From: Actinomadura coerulea
GTDB lineage: Bacteria > Actinomycetota > Actinomycetes > Streptosporangiales > Streptosporangiaceae
Direction: 5' to 3'
NCBI RefSeq assembly: GCF_014208105.1
Contig: NZ_JACHMQ010000001.1
Location: 6,696,001-6,760,000 of the forward strand
Length of the DNA stretch: 64,000 nt
Below, in pieces: positions 24,393 to 33,330 of this stretch. Numbering within the stretch: the stretch's first letter is position 1; each line of letters begins with the position of its first letter. The translations under genes and the position numbers were made by a program. Under the pieces are notes generated by a model. The model was given only the letters and a program-made list of their open reading frames with translations. It searched no databases and was not told the origin of the DNA.

Positions 24393-24424
24393 ACGGGCCG
24401 GGCCGAAGGATCGGCCCGGCCCGT
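24393..24424 (-). terminator. Hairpin terminator after the esterase gene
   Basis: ACGGGCCGGGCCGA - AGGA - TCGGCCCGGCCCGT, a perfect 14-bp stem with a 4-nt loop, about 60 nt past the esterase stop. There is no clear U-tract. Confidence 0.7.
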
Positions 24425-24484
24425 CCGGCAGGGAACCGCGGGGGCGGCGCGCGCGTTGAGACGCCCGGCCCGCCCCGGGCGGGA

Positions 24485-25513
24485 TCAGGGGGCGATGCGG
24501 CGGCAGAGCCAGGACAGCGCCAGCGGGTAGCGGTAGTCGATGGCGCCGTGGCCGGCGTCGAACAGCTCGAAGTGGATCACGTCCTCGGCGACGCCGGCGT
24601 CGAGCAGCGCCCGGTGGAACGCCTGCGCGCCGATGTCGAGGTACCACTCGTCGCGCGTGCCGCCGTCGATCCAGATCGCCCGCTGCGAGCGCATCGCCTC
24701 GGCGTGCCCCGGCACCATCCGCACCGGGTCCCAGGCGAGCCAGCGGTCCCACACCTCGGGCCGGAGCACACCGGTGACCGGGTCGAACGGCAGGTCGGGC
24801 GTGCCGTCCTCGCGCGCGGAGTAGCACACCGCCATGCCGAGGATGTTGAGCAGTTCCATGTCCTCGGGCTTGGTGAACGAGGTGCGGCTCCCGAAGTCGT
24901 CCCACCAGCGCATGATGTCGCCGTCGTACTTGCGCAGGTGCCGGACGCACTTGGGGAACTCGGTCAGGTAGCAGTACTCGAACAGGGCGTCGCCCGCGTG
25001 CGTCGCGAGCGCGCCGAACAGGTCGGGACGCAGCATCGGCGTGATCATCGCGCCGTAGCCGCCGCTGGACTTGCCGCTGATCGCCCGGTGCTCGGGCGCG
25101 TCGAGCGTCCGGTAGTGGCCGTCCACCCACGGGACGATCTCGTCGCAGATGTAGGAGTGGTAGCGGCCCGTGCCGGGGGAGTCGACGAACTGGCTGCCGC
25201 CGTGCGCCGTCCAGGCGTCCACGAACACCACGATCGCGGGCGGCGCCTCCCCGGAGGCGAACACCGCGTCGGCCGTCTCGGGGAAGGACCGCCGGTACGG
25301 CGTCCGGTTGCGCCAGATCCCGACGTGCCCGGTGAACCCGGTGATCACGTAGACGCTGGGGTAGCGGCGTTCCGGTTCGTCGTCGTAGCCGGGCGGTAGG
25401 TACACCAGTACCGGCCGCTCGTGCGGGTCGTCGAGCGGGTTGCCGCGCAGCAGCTCGCTGCTGACGACGCGGTCTTCGAGGCGGCCGGCGAGATCGGCGG
25501 ACCACGGCTGCAT
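24485..25513 (-). CDS. Alpha/beta-hydrolase esterase (esterase D / enterochelin-esterase-like)
   Basis: 342 residues without a signal peptide. The oxyanion/strand segment PVLVYLPPGYDDE opens the fold; the nucleophile elbow is SGKSSGGYGA, the acid is probably in WIDGGTRDEW, and the histidine in DAGHGAIDYRYP. The pattern fits the putative-esterase family (PF00756) that includes S-formylglutathione hydrolase and enterochelin esterase; an inserted helical cap covers residues about 185-235 (FPKCVRHLRKYDGDIMRWWDD). The substrate is unknown. It is divergent from the gene at 25650 with 136 nt between starts. Confidence 0.87.
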   Translation of the reverse strand: MQPWSADLAGRLEDRVVSSELLRGNPLDDPHERPVLVYLPPGYDDEPERRYPSVYVITGFTGHVGIWRNRTPYRRSFPETADAVFASGEAPPAIVVFVDAWTAHGGSQFVDSPGTGRYHSYICDEIVPWVDGHYRTLDAPEHRAISGKSSGGYGAMITPMLRPDLFGALATHAGDALFEYCYLTEFPKCVRHLRKYDGDIMRWWDDFGSRTSFTKPEDMELLNILGMAVCYSAREDGTPDLPFDPVTGVLRPEVWDRWLAWDPVRMVPGHAEAMRSQRAIWIDGGTRDEWYLDIGAQAFHRALLDAGVAEDVIHFELFDAGHGAIDYRYPLALSWLCRRIAP

Positions 25514-25649
25514 TGCGTACTCCCTCGTCGCAAGCGAATGATCAGCTCGACGCTAGCCCATGGCCGGGACGGCGGGAGGGGGCCGCCCTCGGCGGATGTC
25601 ACAAAGCGGCCGCGTCCTCCGTTCCTCCTGGGAAGGAAGGGAGACATAC

Positions 25650-26381
25650 ATGACCGACAACGCCGCGAGCCTGCGGGATCTGCACCGTCCCGGTGATCCG
25701 CTGCTGCTGCCCAACGTCTGGGACGCGGGGAGCGCGAAGATCGTTCAGGAGGCCGGGTTCCCGGCCCTCGCCACCGCGAGCGCCGCCGTGTCCGCCATGC
25801 TCGGCTACCCCGACCACGAGGGGGCGCCCGCGGAGGAGATGTTCGCCGCCGCGGGGCGCGTGATCCGCGCGGCGACCGTCCCCGTCACCGTGGACGCCGA
25901 GGCGGGGTACGGGCTTCAGCCGGGCGAGCTGGTCGAGCGGCTGCTCGCCATCGGCGCCGCGGGCTGCAACCTGGAGGACACCTACGCCGGGGAACTGGCC
26001 GAACCGCGGGTCCAGGCGGAGTACATCGCGGCCGTCCGGGAGGCGGCCGGGGACGCCCTGGTGATCAACGCCCGCGCCGACGTGTTCGTCGCCAGGGCCC
26101 CGGACCCGGTCGAGGCCGCGATCGCGCGGGGCCGGCTGTACCTGGAGGCCGGCGCCGACTGCGTGTACCCGATCGCGGCGCCGCCGGACGCGATCCCGGC
26201 CCTGGTCAAGGGGATCCCGGGCCCGGTCAACGCGAACAACTTCCCGGGCACGTCGCTCGCGGAGCTGGCGGAGCTGGGCGTCGCGCGCGTCTCCTACGGC
26301 CCGATGCCGTACCTGCGCGCGCTGGACTCCCTGAAGGAGTTCGCGGGCCGCGTCCTGGCGAAGGAGAACCCCTACACCTGA
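25650..26381 (+). CDS. Isocitrate lyase/PEP mutase superfamily protein
   Basis: 243 residues from the ATG at 25650, with a GGAAGGAAGGGAG ribosome site. The fold's signatures are LLLPNVWDAGSAKIVQEAGF, the metal/substrate loop VDAEAGYG and NLEDTYAGEL, and NARADVF. It lacks the KKCGH motif of true isocitrate and methylisocitrate lyases, so it belongs with PEP-mutase-like or oxaloacetate-cleaving members. The specific reaction is not clear. It appears to be monocistronic. Confidence 0.88.
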   Translation: MTDNAASLRDLHRPGDPLLLPNVWDAGSAKIVQEAGFPALATASAAVSAMLGYPDHEGAPAEEMFAAAGRVIRAATVPVTVDAEAGYGLQPGELVERLLAIGAAGCNLEDTYAGELAEPRVQAEYIAAVREAAGDALVINARADVFVARAPDPVEAAIARGRLYLEAGADCVYPIAAPPDAIPALVKGIPGPVNANNFPGTSLAELAELGVARVSYGPMPYLRALDSLKEFAGRVLAKENPYT

Positions 26382-26468
26382 CCGGGCCGCCCGCACGGGG
26401 CCGGGGCCGCCCGGTCCCGGCCTCCGGGCGGGCCGCGTGTGAGGGCGCTCTCGCCGCGGACGCCTTGC

Positions 26469-26480
26469 AAGTGCTTACTT
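26469..26480. promoter_or_regulatory. Possible TetR-type operator half-sites
   Basis: AAGT-GCTT-ACTT, a short inverted repeat 82 nt before the MpaB-like gene. Many TetR regulators of redox and lipid genes bind sites of this kind, but no regulator is adjacent. Confidence 0.25.
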
Positions 26481-26520
26481 ACACTGGCACAGTGAGACGG
26501 AAATCGACTCGTTGTATCAA

Positions 26521-26546
26521 GTACGGGCGCAGGCGCGAGCCCGTAC
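26521..26546 (+). promoter_or_regulatory. Stem-loop just before the ribosome site of the MpaB-like gene
   Basis: GTACGGGC - 10 nt - GCCCGTAC is a perfect 8-bp stem ending next to the GGAGG ribosome site at 26547. It may be a 5'-UTR hairpin that affects translation, or a protein-binding palindrome. Confidence 0.4.
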
Positions 26547-26561
26547 GGAGGTGGGGCCCGC

Positions 26562-27386
26562 ATGACCGCGACCGCTGAGGAGACGCCGCCGAAGGTCGTC
26601 CTGGACTCGATCAGCGGGGTGGCGCTGGCCGCCGCCGCGTCCAACGTCGTCATGCAGCTCTCCCGGCTGCCGATCGGGCGCGGCGTCGCGGAGAGCACGG
26701 TCGACAGCGGCCGCGTCGACAAGCACCCGGTCAAGCGGGCCCGCACCACGCTCAGCTACATCGCCGTCGCCATGCTCGGCACCGAGGCCGAGCGCGAGGC
26801 CATGCGCCGCGAGGTGAACCGCGCGCACCGGCACGTCCGCGCGAAGGAGCCCGTCGCCTACAACGCGTTCGACCGCGAGCTCCAGCTGTGGGTCGCCGCG
26901 TGCCTCTACACGGGCATCGAGATGATCTACACGATGCTGTACGGGACTCCGTCGCGGGACCAGGCCGCCGACCTGTACCGGCACGGCGCCCGGTTCGGCA
27001 CCACCCTCCAGGTCACCCCGGACATGTGGCCACCCGACCGGGACGCCTTCGAGGAGTACTGGCGGGCGGGCCTGGCGAAGATCGAGATGGACGACGTCAC
27101 CCGCGGCTACCTGCGCGACCTCGCCGAGATGCGCTTCCTGCCCGCGCCCGTCCACCGGACGTTCGGCCGGTTCCACCGCTTCCTGACGATGGGCTTCCTG
27201 CCCCAGCCGTTCCGCGACGAGCTCGGTTTCCCGTGGACGCCCCGCGACCAGGCGCGCTTCGACCGCTTCGTCCGCGTGCTGGCGGTGGGCAACCGGGCGC
27301 TGCCGCGCCCGGCCCGCGAGTTCCCCTTCAACCTCTACCTGCGCGACGTCCGCCGCCGCCTGAGGACCGGGCGCCCGATCGTGTGA
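26562..27386 (+). CDS. MpaB-type (DUF2236) oxygenase-family protein
   Basis: 274 residues. The family marker region FGRFHRFLTMGFLPQPFRDELGFPW is near residues 200-225, and RVDKHPVKRARTTLSYIAVAMLGT with VNRAHRHVR near 50-90 matches the conserved helical core. Members of this all-helical heme-binding family include latex-clearing protein relatives and fungal MpaB; bacterial ones have mostly unknown substrates. GGAGG stands ten bases before the ATG. It is convergent with the BCCT gene (9-nt gap), with no partner genes. Confidence 0.82.
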   Translation: MTATAEETPPKVVLDSISGVALAAAASNVVMQLSRLPIGRGVAESTVDSGRVDKHPVKRARTTLSYIAVAMLGTEAEREAMRREVNRAHRHVRAKEPVAYNAFDRELQLWVAACLYTGIEMIYTMLYGTPSRDQAADLYRHGARFGTTLQVTPDMWPPDRDAFEEYWRAGLAKIEMDDVTRGYLRDLAEMRFLPAPVHRTFGRFHRFLTMGFLPQPFRDELGFPWTPRDQARFDRFVRVLAVGNRALPRPAREFPFNLYLRDVRRRLRTGRPIV

Positions 27387-27395
27387 CCGCGTCCC

Positions 27396-29126
27396 TCAGC
27401 GGGGCGGGTCCTGGCCGGCGTCCTTCGCGTCCCCGGCGGCGCTTCCCGGCTCGGACGGCTTGATCTGGAGTTCGAACTCGCCCCGGTGGCGGATGACCCC
27501 GGCGATGACGGCGTCCTCCAGGACCTCGGCGCCCTTGTGCTGGCGGCGCATCATCGGGTCGGAGCGCACGTCCTTCGCCAGCGCGACGCACAGCAGGATC
27601 AGCACGATCGCGAACGGCAGCGCGCCGATGAACGTGATGTTCTGGATGCCGTTCAGCGCCTTGTCCCCGCCGATCACCAGCATGACCGCGGCGACCCCGC
27701 CGGTCATCGCGCCCCAGAAGATCACGACCCAGCGGGACGGGGAGGTCGAGCCGCGCTGCGACAGCGTGCCCATGACGATCGACGCGGCGTCCGCGCCGGA
27801 CACGAAGAAGATCGCCACCAGGACCATGACGACGACCGCGGTCACCGCCACCCACGGCAGGTTTCCGAGGACGTTGAAGGTGATCTGCTCCTCGGTGCCG
27901 TTCCCGAACGGGTTCAGGCCCTTGCGCTGCTGGTCGATGGCCGTCCCGCCGAAGATCGCGAACCAGGCGACGCTGACCGCGCTCGGCACGAGGATCACGC
28001 CGCCGACGAACTGCCGGATGGTGCGGCCGCGGCTGATCCGGGCCAGGAACATCCCGACGAACGGCGCCCAGGAGATCCACCACGCCCAGTAGAAGATCGT
28101 CCAGTTGGACAGGAACGTCCTCATCGGCTCCCCGCCCGTCGCGCCGGACCGGGACGCCATCTGCCCGAAGTCCTGGATGTAGACGCCGAGCGAGGTGGGC
28201 AGCAGCTCCAGGATGAACACGGTCGGCCCGACCACGAACACGAAGACCGCGAGGACGACGGCCAGCACCATGTTGATGTTGGACAGCCACTGGATGCCGC
28301 GCGCGACGCCCGACACGGCCGACACCACGAAGCAGACCGTCAGCACCACGATGATCAGCACGAGGACGGTGGTTCCGAGCGAGGAGATCCAGCCCGCCTC
28401 CTGCATCCCGGTCCGGATCTGCAGCGCGCCGATGCCGAGCGAGGCGGCCGAGCCGAACAGGGTGGCGAACAGCGCGAGGATGTCGATGACCTTGCCCGCC
28501 GGGCCAGCGGCGCGGCGCCGGCCGAGCAGCGGGACGAACGCCGAGCTGATCAGCTGGGTGCGCCCCCGGCGGTAGTGGCTGTACCCGATCGCGAGGCCGA
28601 GCACGGCGTAGATCGACCAGGGGTGCAGCGTCCAGTGGAACATCGTGGTCGCCATGGCCGTCTCGATCGCGGCCTCGCTCCGCGGCGGGTCGGTGCCGGG
28701 CGGCGGCTCGACGAAGTGCGTGAGCGGCTCGGCCACGCCGAAGAACATCAGCCCGATGCCCATGCCCGCGCTGAACATCATCGCGATCCACGAAACGGTG
28801 CGGAACTCCGGCTCGTCCCCCTCCCGGCCGAGGGGGATGCGGCCGTACCGGCTGAACGCCAGCCACAGCGAGAAGATCACGAAGCCGGTGGCGGCGAGCA
28901 CGAACAGCCAGCCGAGGTTCGTCAGCAGCCAGTCCAGCATCGCCTCCGCGACCGAGCTGAGACCGCCGGTGTCGGCCCCGCCCCAGATCACGAACGAGGC
29001 CGACAGCACGGCCGCGACGCCGTAGACGATCCAGTCGGTGTGCGGGCGCCCGCGCTTGACCAGGCTCACGGGCTCGGTCCCGGGGTACTCGTCCCGCTCA
29101 CCGGGCTCTGGACCGATCCTCTCCAT
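27396..29126 (-). CDS. BCCT-family (betaine/carnitine/choline) transporter
   Basis: 576 residues from the ATG at 29126. Twelve membrane helices can be traced. Signatures are GMGIGLMFFGVAEPLTHF near 115-130 (the glycine-rich stretch of TM3) and WTIFYWAWWISWAPFVGMFL with ARISRGRTIR in the TM8 region, which carries the tryptophan box of the substrate site. The ends are polar and extended; the 60-residue C-terminal tail is charged, as in osmotically regulated BetP-type proteins, though not as long. Likely role: Na+-coupled uptake of glycine betaine or a similar compatible solute. Confidence 0.93.
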   Translation of the reverse strand: MERIGPEPGERDEYPGTEPVSLVKRGRPHTDWIVYGVAAVLSASFVIWGGADTGGLSSVAEAMLDWLLTNLGWLFVLAATGFVIFSLWLAFSRYGRIPLGREGDEPEFRTVSWIAMMFSAGMGIGLMFFGVAEPLTHFVEPPPGTDPPRSEAAIETAMATTMFHWTLHPWSIYAVLGLAIGYSHYRRGRTQLISSAFVPLLGRRRAAGPAGKVIDILALFATLFGSAASLGIGALQIRTGMQEAGWISSLGTTVLVLIIVVLTVCFVVSAVSGVARGIQWLSNINMVLAVVLAVFVFVVGPTVFILELLPTSLGVYIQDFGQMASRSGATGGEPMRTFLSNWTIFYWAWWISWAPFVGMFLARISRGRTIRQFVGGVILVPSAVSVAWFAIFGGTAIDQQRKGLNPFGNGTEEQITFNVLGNLPWVAVTAVVVMVLVAIFFVSGADAASIVMGTLSQRGSTSPSRWVVIFWGAMTGGVAAVMLVIGGDKALNGIQNITFIGALPFAIVLILLCVALAKDVRSDPMMRRQHKGAEVLEDAVIAGVIRHRGEFELQIKPSEPGSAAGDAKDAGQDPPR

Positions 29127-29210
29127 AGCCCGGTGTCCTGCCCGGAGGTTCACCCTTCAGTTGCGCGGCGAAGCGATTCGTCTGCAAAATCTTTCGCGGG
29201 CAGGGACGAT

Positions 29211-30746
29211 TCAGTAGCGGCGTCCTCGCAGGACGAGGTACGCGGCCAGCACCGCGGCGCCCGACGCCGCCTGTGCCGCCAGGAGCCCCGCGGAAATCCC
29301 GCCGGTGAGCGCCGTCAACGCGGGCGCGCAGCCGAGCGCCGCGACGTCCACCCCGGTCAGCACCCACAGGATGGGCCCTGTCGGCACCCCGCCGACCGGT
29401 GTGTCCAGTACGGGCAGCCCGTGATCGACGGGCCGCCGCCGCGCCATCCGCAGCGTGCCGGCCGCCAGCGCAGGCGCGCACGCGGCGCCCAGCAGACACC
29501 ACGGCCCGGCGGGCACCGCCCCGGTCGCGCCCAGCACCGTCAGCGCCGCCACCAGCCATCCGCCGCCCAGCAGCGCCGGCGGCGCCGCCCGCGCGGCGAG
29601 CAGCGCTCGCGGACGCACGCCCAGCAGCCGCGCCAGCGCCGGGTCCTCCCCGTCGCGGCGGGCTCCGGTCGTCACCGTGGCCGCGGCCGCCAGCGCCCCC
29701 ACGCCCAGCACGACGGCGGCGACAGCGGGAACCCCGTCGCCCGCCGCGTCCGTCGTGGCGCGGGCGGCCAGCGCCGGAAGAAGCGAGGAGGACGCCAGAA
29801 GGGCGACGCGGACAGGGCGGCGAGCCAGGCACCGCCACTCCTGCCAGGCGACGGCCAGCGGCTCCCGCACGTGCGCGGGTACGCGGCCCCCGGCCAGGCC
29901 GCTCGGCCAGGGACGCGAACGCAGGGAACGGCCACGCCAGTGGGCGGCCTCGACGATCGAGGTCAGAGCACCGGGGTCCATCATGATCGCCGCCGCGGCC
30001 GCGTGACCGGCACGGGTGGAGGCGTCCAGTACGACACGGGCCGGGATGCGGCCGAGCGCCGTCCACGCGCGGACGGCAAGCCCTGCGGCCGCCGTCACCG
30101 CGGCCACCGCCGCCGGTACGGCCGAGGGCGGCGCCGCCGCGACGGACGCCGCCAGGTGGAGGCCCGGACCGAAACTCATGACGGCCGCGATGCCCGCCGA
30201 GATCACGATGACGGTGATCCCGCCGGTCAGCCACGCGTCCCACCGCTCGGACGCCTGGGCCAGCACGGCCGCCGACATCCCGCCCGCCATCGTCGCGACG
30301 CCCAGCGCCAGCGCGGCGAGCAGGCGCGGGACGGCCTGGTCCCCCGCGCCGAGAACGGTCAGCAGGCCCACCCCCACCACCGCGCCGGCCACGACCGACA
30401 CCCCCGCCAGGATCAGCGCCGTACGGCCCAGCACGGCACGGCGCGGCAGCGGCGACAGCACCAGCCACGCCGCGTCCGCCGCGGGCAGCGCCACGGGTCC
30501 GATCGCTCTGACCGCCGAGAGCGCCCCCGCCGACAGCAGCGCGAGCAGGGCCACGCCCGCGCACACCCGCGAGGGGTCCACCTCGGGCGGAACGGCCGCC
30601 AGCGCGGTGCCCACCGCAGGAGCAGCGATCACCACCGCCAGAGCCAGTCCGAGAAGGCCCGCGTAGCGATCCGACCACGTACGCCGGCGGCGCCCCCGCC
30701 CCTGCATGTACGCCTGGACCTCCGCCATACTCGCGACGCCGGTCAT
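29211..30746 (-). CDS. ABC transporter permease-like membrane protein (DUF6297-like)
   Basis: 511 residues with about 12 hydrophobic segments rich in Ala and Val, and an Arg-rich N-terminus (QGRGRRRRTWSDRYAGLLG). The ATG overlaps the TGA of the ATPase gene (ATGA), so the two are translated together. No enzymatic motif is present; the architecture matches ABC-2-like permeases encoded with a lone ATPase in actinobacteria. The substrate is unknown. Confidence 0.8.
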   Translation of the reverse strand: MTGVASMAEVQAYMQGRGRRRRTWSDRYAGLLGLALAVVIAAPAVGTALAAVPPEVDPSRVCAGVALLALLSAGALSAVRAIGPVALPAADAAWLVLSPLPRRAVLGRTALILAGVSVVAGAVVGVGLLTVLGAGDQAVPRLLAALALGVATMAGGMSAAVLAQASERWDAWLTGGITVIVISAGIAAVMSFGPGLHLAASVAAAPPSAVPAAVAAVTAAAGLAVRAWTALGRIPARVVLDASTRAGHAAAAAIMMDPGALTSIVEAAHWRGRSLRSRPWPSGLAGGRVPAHVREPLAVAWQEWRCLARRPVRVALLASSSLLPALAARATTDAAGDGVPAVAAVVLGVGALAAAATVTTGARRDGEDPALARLLGVRPRALLAARAAPPALLGGGWLVAALTVLGATGAVPAGPWCLLGAACAPALAAGTLRMARRRPVDHGLPVLDTPVGGVPTGPILWVLTGVDVAALGCAPALTALTGGISAGLLAAQAASGAAVLAAYLVLRGRRY

Positions 30747-31378
30747 GCCGCCGCCAGGGTGACCAGCCGGGCGCCGGCGGCCTCGGCCAGGCGCAGGTCG
30801 TGGGTCACCATCACCACCGTGCTCTCCTCGTCCGCGTACCCGGCGAGGATCCCGGCCAGCCGACCCCGGAAAGAGGTGTCCAGACCGCGTTCGGGCTCGT
30901 CCAGCAGGAGCACGCGGCTCGGGCGCAGCAGCGCCATCGCCAGCGACAACCGCTGCCGCTGCCCGGTCGACAGCGACAGCGGCGCCAGGTCGGCCCGGGC
31001 GGTCAGATCGAACAGCTCCAGTGCCGCTCCGGCGTCCATCCGCGGCCGGGGCGAGCCGCCCGAGTCGTACACCGTCCGCATCAGTTCCAGGTGCTCACGG
31101 ACGCTCAGCCCCGGATACCACGCAGGCTCGTCGCCGACCAGGGCGACGTCGCGCCAGAACCCCGGCTCGTCGACCGGCGGGCGACCCAACACCCCGACCC
31201 GCCCGTCCGCCGCCTGCAACCCCGCCAGGCAACGCAGCAACGTTGTCTTCCCCACCCCGTTCGCGCCGACGATCGCGACGACCTCGCCCACCCCGGCCGT
31301 CAGGTCCACGCCGGCCAGAATCGGAGCGCCGCCCAGTTCCACCGCCACACCGCGGGCCTCGATGATCACCTCAGCCAT
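30743..31378 (-). CDS. ABC transporter ATP-binding protein
   Basis: 211 residues, short for an ABC ATPase but complete: Walker A GANGVGKTT, a shortened Q-loop region (LVGDEPAWYPGLSVREHLEL), signature LSTGQRQRL, Walker B VLLLDEPERGLD, and H-loop VTHD. The signature has T in place of the first G (LSTGQ). It is first in a two-gene operon with the permease. A small exporter or bacteriocin-immunity type system is plausible, but nothing nearby shows a substrate. Confidence 0.92.
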   Translation of the reverse strand: MAEVIIEARGVAVELGGAPILAGVDLTAGVGEVVAIVGANGVGKTTLLRCLAGLQAADGRVGVLGRPPVDEPGFWRDVALVGDEPAWYPGLSVREHLELMRTVYDSGGSPRPRMDAGAALELFDLTARADLAPLSLSTGQRQRLSLAMALLRPSRVLLLDEPERGLDTSFRGRLAGILAGYADEESTVVMVTHDLRLAEAAGARLVTLAAA

Positions 31379-31737
31379 CGTCCGACCGTAACGTCCCAGC
31401 GGGGTACCTCGCCTGTGGGGGCTTGTGTCCGAAACCCGGCGAGCGGGACGGTGTGGCCCGCGTCACATGGACGATCAGACGTCCCAGTAACTAACCGCAT
31501 GAACGTCTTTGTGGCCTTTAGGTCAGTATTGCCGTGTTTAGCGTTTCGTGTTCCTCTATTTAAGGCAATGTCTGATTGCGGAACGCCGCCGCCCGTTTCC
31601 GCGCCGCCGCCCGCCCGTCCGCCGTCGAGCCGCCCACCGACCCGCCCAGCCACCGAGCCGCCAGCTACTGAGCCGCCAGCCACTGAGCCGCCAGCCATCG
31701 AGCCGCCCCACGCCACGCAGCGACAGCGGAGGTCCGG
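31379..31737. other. Divergent promoter region between ABC ATPase and acyl-CoA operon
   Basis: 359 nt without a gene. The stretch 31490-31570 is the most AT-rich of this part of the window and should hold the promoters. It includes ATTGCC at 31528-31533 and GGCAAT at 31564-31569 as a loose inverted repeat. A 15-bp tandem repeat lies at 31649-31707. Confidence 0.5.
31649..31707 (+). repeat. 15-bp tandem repeat
   Basis: About four tandem copies of a CCACTGAGCCGCCAG-like unit (variants CCACCG, CTACTG, CCATCG), ending 30 nt before the acyl-CoA synthetase start. It would be transcribed in the 5' leader of the operon. Confidence 0.7.
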
Positions 31738-33330
31738 ATGCGCAAGGAGACGCTGGAGAGCTTCGTCCTCGGGGACGTCCTCCGGTCACAGGCGCAGGTT
31801 CACCGAAGACAGACGTTCCTCAGATTCCGCGACGGGGAGATCAGCTACGGGGAGGTCGACGCCGCCGCCGACCGGCTGGCCCGCGCGTTCTCCGCCGCCG
31901 GCGTCGCGCGCGGCGACCACGTCGGCGTGATGCTCCCCAACTGCGCCGACTTCGTCCACGTCATCTTCGCGCTGGCGCGGCTGGGCGCGGTCGCCGTGCC
32001 GATCAACATCGCCTACCGGGGCGAGCTGCTGCGGCACGTCCTGGACAGCTCCGACTCCGGCTGGCTGATCGTCGACGGCCCCTACGCCGAGCGGCTCGTC
32101 GAGATCGCCGGCCGCCTGCCCAGGCTGGAGCGGGTCGTCGTGCGGAACGCGGCGGAGGCCGGGGTGCTGCTCGACCGGCTCGGCAAGCCCGCGCGGGAGA
32201 TGTCCGCCCTCCCGGCCGGCGGCTCCGGGCCGGTGCAGGTGAAGGTCGGCTTCGGCGACATGCAGGCGATCATGTACACGTCCGGCACGACCGGGCCGTC
32301 CAAGGGCGCGATGGTCCCGCACGCGCTCGCGCTGACCTGCGCCTACGACTCGCTGGACTTCCTGGACCGCTGGGGCAAGACCGTCTACTGCCCGCTGCCG
32401 CTGTTCCACGCCGCCGCCCTCTGGGACGGCATGCTCTCGGCGCTGCTCGGCGGCGGCTCCATCGCGATCGTCGAGCGGTTCAGCGCGTCGAGGTTCTGGG
32501 ACGACGTGCGCCGCTTCGACGCGCAGGTGTGCATGAGCGTGTTCTCGATGATCCCGATCCTGCTGAACCGCCCGCCGACGTCCCGCGACCGCGACCACCG
32601 GCTGGAGACGTTCTACATGGGCAAGTCCAGCCTGGACGAGCCGCTGCGGGAGCGGTTCGGCGTCCGGTCCGTGGAGACCTACACCAGCACCGAGGCGGGC
32701 ATCGCGACCGGCAGCCCGTACGGGGAGTGGCGGCTCGGCTCGTGCGGGCAGGCGCACGAGGAGCGGTTCCAGGTGGCCGTCGTGGACGAGTGCGACCGCG
32801 AGGTCGGGCCGGGGGAGCCGGGCGAGCTGGTCCTGCGGCCGAAGCAGCCGTTCGTCCTCACCACCGGCTACTACGGCGATTGGGAGGCCACGACCCGCTG
32901 CTTCCGCAACATGTGGTTCCACACGGGCGACCGGGTGTGGCGCGACGACGACGGGTATTTCTACTTCCTCGACCGGATGAAGGACGCCATCCGCAGGCGG
33001 GGGGAGAACATCTCGGCCTTCGACCTGGAGACCGAGATCAACCGGCATCCGGCCGTGCTGGAGTGCGCCGCGATCGGCGTGCCCTCGGAACTGGAGGACG
33101 AGGACATCAAGGTTTCGGTCGTGGTGCAACCGGACACCGGGCTCGACCCGGAGGAACTGGTGGCCTACTGCGAGGAGCGGCTGCCGCGCTCGATGGTGCC
33201 GCGCTACGTCGAGTTCATCGACGCGCTGCCGCGCACCCCGACGGACAAGGTCGCCAAGTACAAGCTGCGCGCGCAGGGCGACGGCGGGATCACCCCGACC
33301 ACCTGGGACCGGGAGGCGAGCAACCCGTGA
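31738..33330 (+). CDS. ATP-dependent acyl-CoA synthetase (FadD/CaiC-like)
   Basis: 530 residues, typical for the ANL superfamily. AMP-binding motif YTSGTTGPSKGAM near residue 180, then ETYTSTEAG near 320, the hinge TGDRVWRDDDGYFYFLDRMKD near 402 and the C-terminal catalytic lysine in PTDKVAKYKLR. It activates a carboxylic acid to its CoA thioester with ATP. It opens a five-gene operon and overlaps the next gene by 4 nt (GTGA). A carnitine/crotonobetaine-ligase-like or medium-size ring-acid substrate would fit, but cannot be decided. Confidence 0.92.
   Translation: MRKETLESFVLGDVLRSQAQVHRRQTFLRFRDGEISYGEVDAAADRLARAFSAAGVARGDHVGVMLPNCADFVHVIFALARLGAVAVPINIAYRGELLRHVLDSSDSGWLIVDGPYAERLVEIAGRLPRLERVVVRNAAEAGVLLDRLGKPAREMSALPAGGSGPVQVKVGFGDMQAIMYTSGTTGPSKGAMVPHALALTCAYDSLDFLDRWGKTVYCPLPLFHAAALWDGMLSALLGGGSIAIVERFSASRFWDDVRRFDAQVCMSVFSMIPILLNRPPTSRDRDHRLETFYMGKSSLDEPLRERFGVRSVETYTSTEAGIATGSPYGEWRLGSCGQAHEERFQVAVVDECDREVGPGEPGELVLRPKQPFVLTTGYYGDWEATTRCFRNMWFHTGDRVWRDDDGYFYFLDRMKDAIRRRGENISAFDLETEINRHPAVLECAAIGVPSELEDEDIKVSVVVQPDTGLDPEELVAYCEERLPRSMVPRYVEFIDALPRTPTDKVAKYKLRAQGDGGITPTTWDREASNP

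Larger units (their letters stand above)
24151..24484. other. Gap upstream of the M4 peptidase gene
   Basis: Contains the M4 ribosome site, copy 2 of the palindromic element (24305-24364) and the esterase terminator (24393-24424). The stretch 24290-24375 is much more AT-rich than its surroundings and is the likely promoter region of the peptidase genes. No gene is supported. Confidence 0.6.

Noticed and set aside
26521..26546. Riboswitch before the MpaB-like gene
   Set aside because: Only one simple stem is present, with no conserved aptamer-like junctions that I recognise.
27486..31391. 1301-codon plus-strand frame over the BCCT and ABC genes
   Set aside because: His/Arg/Asp/Gln-rich sequence antisense to three recognisable genes.
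31649..31707. Tandem repeat as a CRISPR array
   Set aside because: Units of 15 bp follow each other without spacers; no cas genes anywhere in the window.
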